From Hyphodiscus hymeniophilus (lineage: Eukaryota; Ascomycota; Leotiomycetes; Helotiales; Hyphodiscaceae), in assembly GCA_016508695.1 (NCBI GenBank), contig VNKQ01000007.1, positions 1,612,001-1,676,000 of the forward strand: 64,000 bases of DNA, given 5' to 3'. Under the pieces are notes generated by a model. The model was not told where the DNA came from. It saw only the letters and a list, made by a program, of their open reading frames with translations, and ran no database searches. The translations under genes and the position numbers were made by a program. Positions within the stretch are counted from its first letter, which is position 1. Each line of letters begins with the position of its first letter. Shown piece after piece: positions 32,486 through 44,766 of this stretch.

Positions 32486-35400
32486 TTACGGCCCGACAAG
32501 CTCATCAATGTTGCTTCGCACCTCGGGGTTGAGTGTCCTGTTCGCGGTCTCAGAACTGCCTTGTTGACTCCCCGCATTGATCATCTGAGCCCCAGTCTCT
32601 TCCTCCACGGGCGGTGTAGCAGCAGCAGCGGTGCTCGCAGTATCTCCAGTGACAGGACTTACGCCAGGGACAGCACGTTTTGAGTTCGTGCTACTGCGTC
32701 GACTGTCGAGACTCTTGCTGAGCGTTTTATTGATTCCCTTGACCTCGTCAGTAGACGATTTCTTTCTTCGTCTTTCTATCGTGCCTGTTGCCATCTCGTT
32801 GGACCCTTGAACAGTGCTCTTTGCAAGACCGGGCGTGGAAGGCGCACCTGGCTTCTCTTCAGCTGCGTCGATGAGGTACCACCGTAAGCCATCAGAAAGA
32901 TCGAATGGATTGTCGTCTTCAAACGAATCACCGCCGTTACTAGCTTCACCGAAAGATCGTCCATCAGAAATATGGAGGTGGTTGCTTGACATGGATCTTG
33001 AAAGATCGACGACTCGGTCTTCGATCTTGTGGATCCGTGCAAGGAGCCAGTCTCGGCTGCGAAGCTTGTGCGAATCCTGCTCTCGAAGGAAGTAATGAGG
33101 TGCGCCAACGTTGAAAGCTGCCCATGCACCAGTAGCTTGATTGCGTGTAGGCAAGAAGAGGGCTAGATCGCCTTCCTTGAAGTTCTTGAAGGCAATCTTC
33201 TCATGCGCTTCTTTCTGGGCAACGTGAGACTTCTCCCGGTATGCGCGTGCGTCTTTCGAGTACTTCTTCGCTGTATACTCCGTGTCCTTGATCCGCTTCG
33301 TGACGGCCTCGCAAAAGGCCTCGACATCAAAGCTGCCGATAGCGTTGAGGTACGCATCGTACTTCTCGGACTCGGTCTCCGAGTCGTCATTGTGCATCCA
33401 GTAAAGTAAGTCCAGATCGCCGCTATCAACCATAGCCTTTCTATTTACAGCCCTGAAATGCTTCGCCTCACGGTCGAGCCAGGATCTGAGGAATCGTTAC
33501 CAATATTGGCAATCGAGCGGTCTGTCTTTGGTAGCCTTTGGATTACCATGGAACTACCCTCACGAGTGACGGAGTAGCTTAGTCGCTCAAGTAGCCGGCA
33601 AAGTCGATCATTCTGAGCGTAGACCCGTTGCGTAAGGTCTTTTGCTCGGCCAGTTCTGGCTTCAAATCTGTGGGTGAGCTTATCGTGTTTCGCTTGCGCC
33701 GACTGGAACTTGTCTTGATACATCCTCGATTCTTCTTCGAGACCGCCAATCCGGGATTGTCTAGCAGCCAAGTCTTCTGACATGCTTGTGACTTTCCGCT
33801 CCTCCTCCTCGAGGCGACTGCGAAGAGCTTCTGAGCCAGTCTCGCCGTCCGCAATCTTAGTACGAAGGGCTGTCAATTGTGATCTTTCATCAGCTAGCTC
33901 GGCTTCAAGTGCTGTGAATCGTGCTAGCTCCGCCGCCAATGTCTCTTGTAACTGGGAGGATTTTGTATCTTCTTCAGATAGCCTCTCCTTAATCTCTGCC
34001 ATTTCCGTTTGGAAACTAGCAAGAAAATTCTGAGCGGCGTCTCGGTCGGATCGTGCAATAACTGCATCGCTCTTGACTGACTCAAGCTCGGCAATTATGT
34101 CTCCAGATTTGTTGACCAAACCGTCTCTGAGAGCATGAAAGTCATCTGGTATTGGAGATTCGGTGGAGAGCTGGGAGTGTAGATCTCGCATAGCCGTTCG
34201 GTGGTCGTCCAAACGAGATTCTGCGAGTTCGGCGCGGTCTCGAAGTTCCTTGTTCTCATCCCTGAGTCTCTGAGCCTGCTTCTCAAGAGCTTCATTGGTC
34301 TCCCGCTGTAATTTTGCATCATTGCGAAGATAGTCGACCTGACCTTGCGCCTTTTGAGCATCTGCTGTTTTCTCTTTCCGTAGCTTTTCGAGCTCGTCTA
34401 GGAGGGTGCGAACTCGGTCGTCAACGGAAATCTTTTCATTCTCACGAGAACCCAAGTAGCGATCCATCTCATCCTCGAGCTCCTCCAATTTAGTTTTCAG
34501 GCGCTTGATCTCACTCTCTAGAGATCTACGCTCCTCAATAAATTCGCGTTGCTGAGCTTCAAAATTCTCCATGAGGTCCTTTTTCATCGAATTGGCTTCT
34601 TCAACTTGAGTTTTCATGGTGTTTGCAGATGTATTCTTAGCAGATATCTCCTTCTCCATTCCTGAAACTCTCTCGCGTTCTGCAATGAGCTCAGCCTCTA
34701 GAGACAGAAGTCGTTGCTGAAAGACTTTCTCATCCTGACCCTGATTTGCTGAGAATCTGCGTGACGAGACCGAAGATCTACGAGAGAGATCATCGTTCAG
34801 GCGTGGAGAAGCCATGGGATTTGCAGACACCTGCTGATCAGGGCTCGGATTGCCAGGTATTTGGAAGACGTTTCCTGTTGAGGTCCTATTGACATGGGTC
34901 TGCCGGTGGAGCAGGTCCTCGAGCCTCCTCACACGACTCTCAGCATTCCTGAGTTTGCTTTCCACTTTTGCTTTCTCATCCTGTATAGCCCGCATCAAAT
35001 CATCATCACCTCGCATCAGAAGAGCACTTCGGCCAAGAGCTGCTTCATGGATGCTACCATTCTTAAACGCCTTTGCACGCTTATTTTGCTGCTTCGTGGG
35101 ATTGTTTAATTCCGAAAGAATCTTTGACACCTCCGCCACGGAAGTGGACTTTGCATCCTGGCTCCGCAGGACCTCCACAATGTCTTCGAGATCTTGCCTT
35201 GATGCTTGTGGCCATTCTTCTTCTTCTCCGTGAAGATTGACCTCTAGGCCCATGATTTTCTGCTCGACCTTCTCACCCCAGAGAACAATCCCGACGTTCT
35301 TTTGCCACTTTCTCCGCCGTCGTGCCTCCTCATCTTGAAAAGTTGCCATCTCATTCGCAAGAGTCGACGAGTCTGATCTCACTTTGTCATTCCATTCCCG

Positions 35401-36753
35401 TCGTCGAATCGCCTCGGCCACAAAAGATGCATACGTTACGGGTAAGGTTCTCAGCATCGAGAGCAGATTGAAGGCGTCAAATCCTTCGCCATCCAGATTT
35501 ATAGACTTGAATGTTTCGTTGGCCTCGCCCAGCTTACCAGTCAAGCTAGCAATTTCGTGCATACAGTCGACAGACTCAGTGGCCACCGAATTTCGGATTT
35601 CGGTGGCAGACCGTAAAATGCCATCCATCTCAAGACTCCTATTTGTCAGGGTTGGCAAGAAGTTTTTCGTATGCAGCAGCGCTGATTTCGAGGCCTGTGA
35701 GATGCTTTTGGCATTATTTGTGTAACCCAAAACACTCTCGTAGTCGTTGCTGACCCTCCGACCAACTGCTTCGATATCTTGCATTAACTGTGCAGGTTCT
35801 GCGGCACGTCCGGTAGCTGAGCGAGCTGAATCTTTCTCAATTCTGTCGTATAAAGCATCAGCTCTCGCGATAACTTCGTCTACCTTCCTTCCCAATTCTG
35901 CGCTATTCAGACTGAGCTGCGTCGATATGGTCCGGACAATCTTTCCAGCTCTTTTAACCTCTTCTAGATCGACAAGGTCTTCTAGATTTGGTTTCCGTTG
36001 GCTCTTCCTTAGATCAAGCCCAGTAATGAATCTTATCATTTCGGTGCTTGCTGGTATTATTCTGAGCTTGGCCACAGATGTCTCCCAATCCGTGCCTGAC
36101 AAATCTTGTTCCTGCTGCATATCGGCCGACCAACCTTGGACATCGGCATTCTTGTGGTCCAGTGCTGCAACGTGCTTTGACAAATTCATGGCAGCAGTGT
36201 CAACGGCTCTCTGAATAATGCTAATCTCGTCGTATCTTTGCTGTGCAGCATCTGCCATAACAGCACAGTCATCCACCACCTTTAAGGCCCATGACCTGCG
36301 CGCCATAAAGAGATCTCTCCATGCTTGTAAATCATTTGAATCGGCTATGGTATCTGGGGGTCTCGCAACGGTGTATTTCACTGGTGAAGGAACCTCGGAA
36401 AGTAGCTGCTTGGCTGAGGTAGAGTTGGTAGATTGGATTATTCGACGGTCGTAAACAAAGATCTCTTTCTGCCTGCTATTAGTAGAGGCGACAGACCAGA
36501 GGTCGTATCTTGCATACCTCTATGAGTAATGTCTGGAAGGTAACACGCTTTCCTTGAGCCGTCAAGCAGATCAAATCTTGCACGGATATGGATGTACTCT
36601 CTGCTATCCAGTTGTTGAACGTACCTAGCCTATGGAACATTAACATCACTAAGGGTTCCGAATGCAAGCTTGAGGCCCGACTTACTCTTCGAAAGATTTT
36701 GGATCCGCTTGAAGGCGTTCGCCCGTATTCGCGATCAGAACCTGGAGCGCCAT
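32486..36753 (-). CDS. ATG11: autophagy scaffold protein Atg11
   Basis: Exons 36753-36686, 36629-36518, 36468-33472 and 33436-32486 sum to 1375 codons plus stop. The start MALQVLIANTGERLQADP and the spliced LGTFNNWIAESTSISVQ and LLIEKEIFVYDRRIIQ match the ubiquitin-like N-terminal region. The Atg17-like domain follows, then a long coiled coil (about residues 560-970), then SYSVTREGSSMVIQRLPK. The C-terminal domain carries FKEGDLALFLPT, AAFNVGAPHYFL and WLLARIHKIEDRVV. Atg11 links cargo receptors to the Atg1 kinase in selective autophagy. The last junction is doubtful: the two frames join only through a 35-nt GT-AG gap (33437-33471), shorter than other introns here, so a frameshift is the alternative. 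The gene is divergent from CENP-H across 277 bp. Confidence 0.9.
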
Positions 36754-37030
36754 CCCCGTCTGCTCAACTTACTGCTGCAGAAACCTGCAGAGTTCTTTGT
36801 CGCAGAGATGGCGGAGCCGTTGTCGTCGCATGACAAGTGAAGGCATCACAAGGCTTCTGGGATTGAATCATAAAGCTCAAGCCGCCTTGTGGTCAGCCAC
36901 ACACTATCAGCCACATCATTAGCTATCTTTCTGTACATCGAATTCTGCGCTAGGTCGCATTCACTCCGACGCGTTTGTGCACGAAAGTATTTGCAGAACT
37001 CACTTCCTGGAATCATCCATTTAATTGACG
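36754..37030. promoter_or_regulatory. divergent promoter of ATG11 and the CENP-H-like gene
   Basis: A 277-bp interval between two divergent start codons. It contains AGCCACA repeats near 36894-36914. No classical TATA box is evident. Confidence 0.5.
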
Positions 37031-37827
37031 ATGCCTAATAATCTGTTGACAGAAATGGAAGGTGTTGAGATGACCAATGAGGATGCTGGTAATCCTCCTC
37101 TCATGACGCCAGACGAAAAGCGCGTTTTGGAGCTCTATGAGCGGTTGGAGGAGCTACAGTCGGAAATCGCACTGCTTAAGGCAGGTGGGGTGCTTTCACA
37201 AGGTACGTCTGCTCATACTTACACTTTACTGCATCTCGTAACTTGTCTAGATCAAATTGTAGAAGGTTCAGAAGGGCTCCAAGAAGCTGATGCAGAGCTC
37301 CTGAAGGCCAAGGCTCTTCATCAGGTCCGGAATAACATTATTAAGAGTGTCCTTATTGCGAATCCCATTTTGAAAGCCGTTCATTCTGGAAGTAATGCCT
37401 CGATAATTGAGCAGTGAGTAGCATCTTGAAAGACTTTGCTCAACATTGACCAGATTCTAGAGATCTTCTCCCACTGATTCAAAAGCGGGATACCCTTTCT
37501 ATATCCTTGTCTGAACTCTCATCAAAGGTTCAATCAGCGCAGAAGGATCTAGAGACCGTCGAGCTCGAGAATATCGCTATCACTAAAAAGAATGTCGAGT
37601 TATCTGCGAAGATGCTTGCTTTGGCCGAGGAAGCAGCTGTTCAGAGAAAAGAGGATATCTCTGATCCAAAAACCCGGCAGCAGCTAGATGAATTGGAGGC
37701 TGAGATGAGAATTAGTCGTCAAAGATTTAGAGTCATGAAGGCCACTGCGATCGCCATCATTGCAGGGAGTGGAATTGATTGGGCTCGAGATCCCGAGCTG
37801 CTGGAGATTGTCCTCGACGAAGATTGA
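37031..37827 (+). CDS. CENP-H/Mcm16/Fta3-like inner-kinetochore protein
   Basis: Exons 37031-37202, 37251-37413 and 37461-37827 give 233 aa, with introns of 48 and 47 nt. The protein is a mostly helical coiled coil: RVLELYERLEELQSEIALL, then VELENIAITKKNVEL and MLALAEEA. The C-terminal block MKATAIAIIAGSGIDWARD is typical of the fungal CENP-H domain. CENP-H belongs to the constitutive centromere-associated network (Mis6-Sim4 or Ctf19 complex) at the inner kinetochore. The assignment rests on this C-terminal block and overall length. A generic coiled-coil protein is the alternative. Confidence 0.8.
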
Positions 37828-40224
37828 AACGAATGACGATCAGTGCTTCGTATTGAGAATTAATACACTGCGACTTTATTTGAACCAACCATACAAGCTG
37901 CAGCACTTTGCCTGAAATGCTCTGGCCCCACTTCGATTTGGATTTTAAGGGAACTTTTTCAGAGGAGTATTCGCTCAAAGATTGAGTATGTTGGACGTAT
38001 TCTTGATGGCTCAGCCACTTGGTCTATTGGGACATTATGTAATGTCCAGCAGATGCAATTGCTCAAACCATCTAGATGATTGGGATTCCAGGCAATTTTG
38101 GGAACTACCATTATTCACTCAAATAATGTGAAAAATTCGGACTTACGCATATGTGTCTTTTGAAACTTTACCCTTTTGAAGAGCCAGTGGGAGATTGTGT
38201 AACTCGTGTTGATTGATACCCGCAATTCCCAATGATTTCTCGAAATAAAGACTTGCTTCAGCACCGATTTTGGGGTCAGCTTTGTTCGCACCGGGTATCA
38301 GAGCAGCTTTCAGGTTATTGTAATAACCTGAAGTCTTTCGTTCAACGCCTCATCAAATGTCGCTCGAGCTGCCCATTGCATACTTAAAAGCCAAGGACCG
38401 GTTAGACAGCCACTTGCATGGTCTTCTGTCCACATTGAAGCTGACTGCAATATTTGTTGAACTTCCGGTGGTCTGCTCAACCACTTGTATCAAACGGTTG
38501 GTGAAAATCATTTGGAATCGCCATGGGTCTCCCTTTTTGTCCATGAGTAGAAGCTCTAGAAGCACTCATGAAAGAGCCGAGGTAGCGTTTTTTTCAACAG
38601 TCAAGACGGCCTTGAGATGTGAATCATAGTCTCTCTTACGCAAGATTCCGTAAGCGTTAATGGCAATGTATGTGACTAATGAGCCCGCAAGCAGCCACAA
38701 GCCTTGTCATGGTACATGGTTGAACGTAAATATTGAGTGCAGATGCAGTACTACCCTTTATGCAGCCAGGCAGGCGTGAATGAAAGAAGCACCTCGGTAG
38801 AAGTAATTTTCTTGGGCATCAGCAGTGGGCCAAGAGAGGCCTCTGACGATGTCTGAGAAAGAGTAAGAAAGCTGAAGGTAACTTCAATAAAGATCCAAGG
38901 ACAATTCAACCCGAGGCTTGTCAGGGGCAGCGGGAGCCATTCTACAAGAGGCTAGCAAGATCGAACAACCTCAGTCACGTGATATCAATTACCTGTTGGC
39001 TGTGTGAATGCTTTGTTATCCCGATTTTCAACCAAGTTTATCAGAAGATAGATATTAATTCGTAAAGCTGGTGTTTGCGGGGTTTGCGCTCCATTGCATC
39101 TCTTCTGCGTGACGTAAACGCCCGACGCAAGTGCCGATGCTTTGAGAGCAGCCACACACCACCCAAGCCGGCTGACAAGGAGGAAGGAACACAACAAACA
39201 CGAGAGAGAGGGGATGCATAGACCAAACCGAGGCAATCTATCCATTTGAATTCCATGAGTAGACTTGTAGACTAACTGAGATGGCTTCAGTATCATAAGA
39301 AGCAGGCATTCTTGAAGGTTTTGCTCCAAGATAAGACATGTACCAGATGGATGACTGACTGCACGGAGAAGGGTGTGGTGAGCTCTTGGTGACGCTGGCA
39401 GGACAGGGACGCGATTCACCAGAATTGTGAGGGGAAGTGCCTCGGCCAATGAACGTCGTTGTTTGGAGCTCTCAGTCGTGCCTTGGAGAGCCAATCTAGC
39501 CGCGAAGAGACTGGCTCCACATACGGGCATCATGCATGCCTGACCAGAATTGCATGCCTGATCAAATCTACAGTACCGGCCAGTCTCCCACCTCTCTCTC
39601 TGCGACTCCTCTCTGCGTGCACTTCGTCCTCTGCAAAACTCCCATACAAATTCACACTCAACACCGCAAAGCACAAGTAAGTAGAAGTCCCCCTACCAAA
39701 ACCTTCCGAAGCTATTGGCCTCATACATCCACCCTTTCATGTGCACTGTTTATTGGCCCGTTCAACCCCAATTTCACCAATCGCAAGCTTTATTCCCGTT
39801 TGTCCCAGCTTTCTCGCAATGGCTACGAGCTTCCTGTCGCGTCCGTCCTTCGTCGATACGACTTGTTGATCTTGTCGATGGCGATTGTTGACTGACTTGA
39901 TATTGCAAAATCCAGACCAACCAACCACCTCAATTCCTTATCTAAACAGACAAAAAACTCCCAAGTAAGTCCTCGCAATTCAATTGCATTCCTGGAGTTT
40001 TCAAAATCACGATCGCGACGAAGTTGTCAACTTTGCGACCACACCACCTCACTCACCTTTACGTCAACACAAGCTCGCGTCCTACCACCAAATACTTTCC
40101 ACTGTCTCCCACCACAACACCAACAATTCGCTTGACCTTGCCGACGCTTGATTTGGAGTCGCAATACCTCGACGAATCCAACTGACATTCATTTCTTCCT
40201 TTAGAAACAAACAAAACCGTCAAC
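37828..40224. other. gene-poor interval upstream of NHP6
   Basis: No firm gene. On the minus strand, 38144-38313 is a protein-like open stretch without Met (…IGAEASLYFEKSLGIAG…), and 38353-38565 is another; they do not join cleanly. A 229-codon minus frame at 38985-39674 looks like chance. A GTAAGT donor near 39963 could mark an NHP6 5'-UTR intron. Confidence 0.35.
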
Positions 40225-40713
40225 ATGCCTAAGGAGAAGACCACCAAGCGTGCTACCAAGGCCAAGGGCGAGAAGAAGAAGAAGGGTTTGTCGCCCCAAT
40301 TACTTCCCATTCTTGCCATGTTATTGATATCTTTAAGATCCCAACGCGCCTAAGCGTGGTCTGTCCGCTTACATGTTCTTTGCCAACGAGCAACGTGAGA
40401 ACGTCCGTGATGAGAACCCTGGCATCACCTTCGGTATGATTGACACCTCTGAACACACAGACGATCGTCGCTAACACCCTCGATTACAGGTCAAGTCGGC
40501 AAGGTCCTCGGTGAGCGCTGGAAGGCTCTGAACGAGAAGCAGCGTGCTCCGTATGAGGCCAAGGCCGCTCAGGACAAGAAGCGTTATGAAGATGAGAAGG
40601 CCAGCTATAACGTAAGTGCTGAAAAGCCTGTCGGCGTTCGCAAGCGTACTGCAAGAGGTGGTACTAATAAGAACGTCGCACAGGCTGATGCCGAGGAGGA
40701 GGAAGAAGACTAA
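40225..40713 (+). CDS. NHP6: HMG-box non-histone chromosomal protein NHP6
   Basis: Exons 40225-40285, 40338-40433, 40490-40611 and 40684-40713 give 102 aa. The N-terminus is a basic Lys-rich arm ([20 protein letters not shown]). The single HMG box follows: [39 protein letters not shown] and [11 protein letters not shown] short acidic tail ends in [11 protein letters not shown]6 bends DNA without sequence specificity and works with FACT and at RNA polymerase III genes. The introns (52, 56 and 72 nt) break the gene into four exons, the last of only nine codons. The pyrimidine-rich upstream region suits a highly expressed gene. Confidence 0.95.
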
Positions 40714-42188
40714 ATCTTCTAACTCGTTCACCTCTCAAATACCCGTCTCGACTTCTTACGATCTTCGGCAACGAATATGGTTCTGCTTGTCATGGGATGC
40801 GCTGTCAAGGGATGAGCTTTTACTTTTCATTGGGTTGGGTCTTGCTTTTCTCAAGGGCTACGAACAAAGGATGGATTCTTTTGCACTGAAGGATCAATTG
40901 CGATGATATTATGGATGGCTCAGGATCACAAGGAGTGATCTCTTTCAGATCTTCATTGAAAACGCTTTTCATGATGCGGTATGGTGACAGTGACATGGAT
41001 CTGTCAGGCAAACCTCAACACGTCTCAATGAAATCTCATGTACTCTAGCTTTCTTAATTGTGCCATCATGATCTCACATGCATGACTTCAAGTCCTTGAC
41101 GTGAGTTTGTGATCAACTTGACAGGCCACTTAAACAACGACTCCGATGTTTTGTGCCTGGTTGCCTCGCTGCCCAACCTGACGCGTTCCTGGCAGTGGAG
41201 TATGGTTCGCGTCACGCTGTCTTTCCTACAATGCTCCATCAACAACCTTCACACTGGAATTTGTGACCAAGTGCATCAGCAAGCAGGTCACAACATGGGG
41301 AAGGCGAGCTCAAAAATAATGCCGAACCAATGCAACAGTCATGCATGCTCTAATATTATTGAAATGTCCCAGCGGGCGGTATTCCAGAATCATTGGCGAT
41401 CTGAATTAGGCAAACGCATTCGCAAGCCTGCTGGACCTACCAAGGACAATTAATTAGAAAGTCGCTGCAGGCTTTCTCAAATTGTCAGGTTCACGGAGTA
41501 ATTTCTTACATTCAGCAAAAGCTAAAGCTTGCCGATGAAAGCCCTTTTCCGATCTTTTGCTTGATTGACCACGCGTCAAAATAGCCCCCAACTCCTCTCG
41601 AATTCTCTACCTTTCTCTCGAAGTATCAGGGAATGCAGTCTGCAGAATTCGAAGCGCTTGCCGCAAGTCAGTAACTTGGATTTTGTTGTTCTTGTAATTT
41701 CCAACGTTTACTTTGTCATTATATTGCCCCTCCATTGAGCAAGAAGCTTCTTGGTTGCCTCTCAGTATGAAAACCCATCAGATTTCATTTTCGAATTTCC
41801 CTTCAATCATCAGCCGCTTCAATAGCCTTGTACCATTCGTCCGTTGCTGCAAGACCAGCGCCATGAGATGCTTTGCGTCGTGGCATCGTTGTCTCCACAG
41901 AACGGACCAGCTTCTGCACGAATAATGCCGGCTGTCCTGCACGGTGCAGGCGGTCGCATTTGAAAGCACCACCGCATTGGAAGGTCTAAAGGCCATGCAG
42001 AATGTCTGCGATGAATCTAGTCCGAACACGTCAGACTTTTCCGCTACTTGAAATCTATCGATCCACCGCAGAGCCTCTGGTGCCATTAATGTAGCGGGGT
42101 TAGTAGTTGCATCTCCCCAAGATCTTGACATGAGCTCCAGAAGAACATCCTCCAATGCTGCGAAGGACGACTTGATGTCTGCAGACGG
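40714..42188. other. intergenic region or undefined 5' part of the next gene
   Basis: Family members of the next gene start like MxxxFEALAAN, and 41633 reads MQSAEFEALAA followed by a GTCAGT donor. No clean set of exons joins it to 42189. In the expected frame the sequence between 41730 and 42130 has several stops. A minus-strand 203-codon frame (42389-41778) covers the same stretch and has no recognisable domain. Confidence 0.3.
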
Positions 42189-44373
42189 ATGGAGCGGGAG
42201 TTGTTGGCTGGATGCTGGCAGGAAGCTCAACGATGTGATCGCGTTGCGACTGAGCTTTTCCGGATTCGAAGTACGACTGAGCTCGAGTTCTGGAATCCCG
42301 TTACGGTCCTGCTGAGAGAAGTCGAGACGACGAGCAGACTGCTCCGCGACCTCCATGATCTTTTCCCCATCTACAGAGCCCGGGTCCAAATCGTCGTCTA
42401 CTACCTTACGGTCATTTTACCATGTCTTCAGAAAACTCTGAGGGATATGATGATTTACATTGACCATGGTGCTATCCCCGCCCCGACACAATGGGCATTA
42501 CTCAACGAAAGACTCAATGATCAAGGAGGAATGGGCTTAGCGCCACGCTTTGTCATGTGCATATATCCATCTCTTTGAAGTTTGACGCTGCTGATCCTCC
42601 CAGGTATATAGAATTCTTGGTACAGTTAGTTCGGCTATTATCACAGTATGCAAGGTGCCCTAGGGGCTCTCCATTTGATTGGCTGAGTTTAATGGTGTCA
42701 GCAGAAGTCCTCTTTATGATCCGACTGCGCTTGAGCTTTTACGAATGCGAATACTGCGATTACGTTTATTGAGACAGATCCCAGGTATGCGATTTCAGAG
42801 GTGTACTTATCGGATGCACCTGTAGGAAGGAAAGGGCCATGGATGCATCGCTCACTCCATTCATCGTACTAGCCCCACCTGTTCCTGTTGAGCCACACTT
42901 TGCAAGTCCGAGCCCGAATCCGAACGAGATCGAGGTGAGTCCTCCTCTTCAACAAGGCTGGACAGTTCACCTAACATGGGAATCAGCGACGTCATTGGGC
43001 AGAAAAGATCTTCGATCATCCGCCTAATTCGGCCACAGGGCTGAAACACAAAAGAGGGTGCGTAAGGCATGTTTTGTATTCCAGGGTCTTGGTGCTACCC
43101 TCAGCCTTGTGTGATAAGACACCAGATTGCTCAACACGCTGACCGACATCCCTTGCATAGCTCGAGGTGCTTTGGGCCTCCTATGGTGGATGAACGACTG
43201 GGAATACCACCGAGATCAACAGTGCTTTTTAAACTGTTCGTAACTCCACTTCAGCTTTGTCAATTGCTGACTTTACAGACCTTTTGACAAGAATCGATTG
43301 TCTGTTACGCTGTACCTGCATGCAGAAGGCTCCGGTAAGCTTTGACAACTGCCAATGGTATTCAAGACTAATCTTCTGCTCCCAGATGTGACAAGACTGC
43401 TCTGTCGTTGGATGGATCCTTACCAGAACCCGTTATACTCTTCATACGGTGTCCATGAGCTTTGTGTGAGACGACAAGGCTCGTCGCTACAATTTCGCCG
43501 ATGGAACGACAACAATTCACGGCCTACATCTTGGATGGCTCTATTCTTCAAAACCTTTGAAAGTATGGCTACCTCACTTCTCCATGCTCACAGCTAACAT
43601 CATACAGAGATGGTCTTATTCCACGCAGCCTTCGTCGCATTGAAATTTCGTTGTCCGTTGACCATAAGCGTTGATCCCGAAGATCATAAAATATCTGGCG
43701 AGAAGTTACTATTCCGTGGGTAAGAAGTTGTGCTTTGGAGTCTATCTACGGCATATACTGCACTCTGCTGATAATTCGGAATAGACACATTGTCGATGAC
43801 GGCTTCGAACATGTATTGGCAGTCTTTCAGGACAAGAAGTGTCATGTGATTCGATTACATGCTTCTGTTCGGTCGGGAGAATTGAAAAGGTGCCCTATCT
43901 GGACTGCCTTTGGTATGTTGTTTTCTTGCAATTTAGCATCGAAACCACTCTTTCGTCTTCTCTTACTTGAATGGACTCCTCTCAACAGAACCCGTATTCC
44001 TGGTTCTGCACCTTGCTAATAAGAGATAATAATAATAGTCAGTCATGAATCAGAAGACCCAGAGTGGATTTGTCGACGAAGTGGACACCGTATCTGGCTA
44101 AGAAAACTCCAACCTTACGTGTTTTGCGAAAACTACAAGAAGAAGCGACAGATTCAAAAGCATGGCGAGTTCGAGATATATTTTGTTGAAAAAAGAGGTG
44201 TGTCTATGTTCCATAGTATGGTTCTACTATTGGCGGCTGTCAGAGGCTTGTCTGAGACTGATGATCGAATAGATGCTGACAAGTTCGAGTATCTCTTCCG
44301 GGAAGATGGTGAGGACGATGCTGATTCAATCATCTACGTGACTCCTGGAGGTCCCTCAATAAACCACCATTGA
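42189..44373 (+). CDS. conserved filamentous-fungal protein of unknown function, N-terminus unresolved
   Basis: At least ten exons follow GT-AG rules in phase, including 42189-42556, 42604-42645, 42705-42784, 42873-42934, 42987-43057 and 43161-43235, then further exons to 44373. Conserved blocks in order are FPIYRARVQIVVYYL, LPCLQKTLRDMMIYID, TQWALLNERLNDQGGM, SPLYDPTALELLRMRIL, RRHWAEKIFDHP, RCFGPPMVDERLGIPP, LLCRWMDPY, KMVLFHAAFVALK and LQPYVFCENYK. I recall many paralogues in Leotiomycetes and Sordariomycetes without an assigned function. The last intron probably runs from about 44199 to 44273, giving EIYFVEKRDADKFEYLFRED. The first exon or exons are missing or mutated, so this may be a decaying copy. 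Confidence 0.65.
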
Positions 44374-44766
44374 GGGCTTTAAAGTTATGGATACGTTCAA
44401 GGCCGAGTCTGGTCAATTTTTGGCGAAGTTTGGAGTAAATAGGAGTAGTATCTTGCTCATGGAAAGGATGTTTGGATCGATCAACAGCCACAACGCCGCT
44501 CACAGGAGGCTTTTTCCAATTTTGACATACAATATACCCTACTTTCTAGTCTCTATCCTTTTTATATAGTAATGGGTGAGCATGATAAAATGGAAAAATC
44601 TTCCTACTTTGTTACAGGTTTTAACTTCCCAAAACTCAAGAAGGCTGAAACCTCAGCCTTCTTTGGGAATAAAAGTGGGGCCGTCCAAGATCATTCTTGA
44701 AGCGAAGAAACCAAAAAAGGCTCAGGAACCTTCACCCCGCGATTCACACTTGTCAACGCCGCAAAA
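44374..44766. other. RRP44 upstream region
   Basis: AT-rich and non-coding; a 64-codon frame at 44576-44770 shows no domain and overlaps the RRP44 ATG. Confidence 0.5.

Noticed and set aside
33440..33520. A second frame across the ATG11 junction (RFLRSWLDREAKHF)
   Set aside because: It would require dropping MVIQRLPK, a conserved block of Atg11; the reading is probably coincidental.
38985..39674. 229-codon minus-strand ORF upstream of NHP6
   Set aside because: No domain, unusual composition (Arg/Ser/Leu/Cys mix) and it lies in a likely promoter; a chance open frame is more likely.
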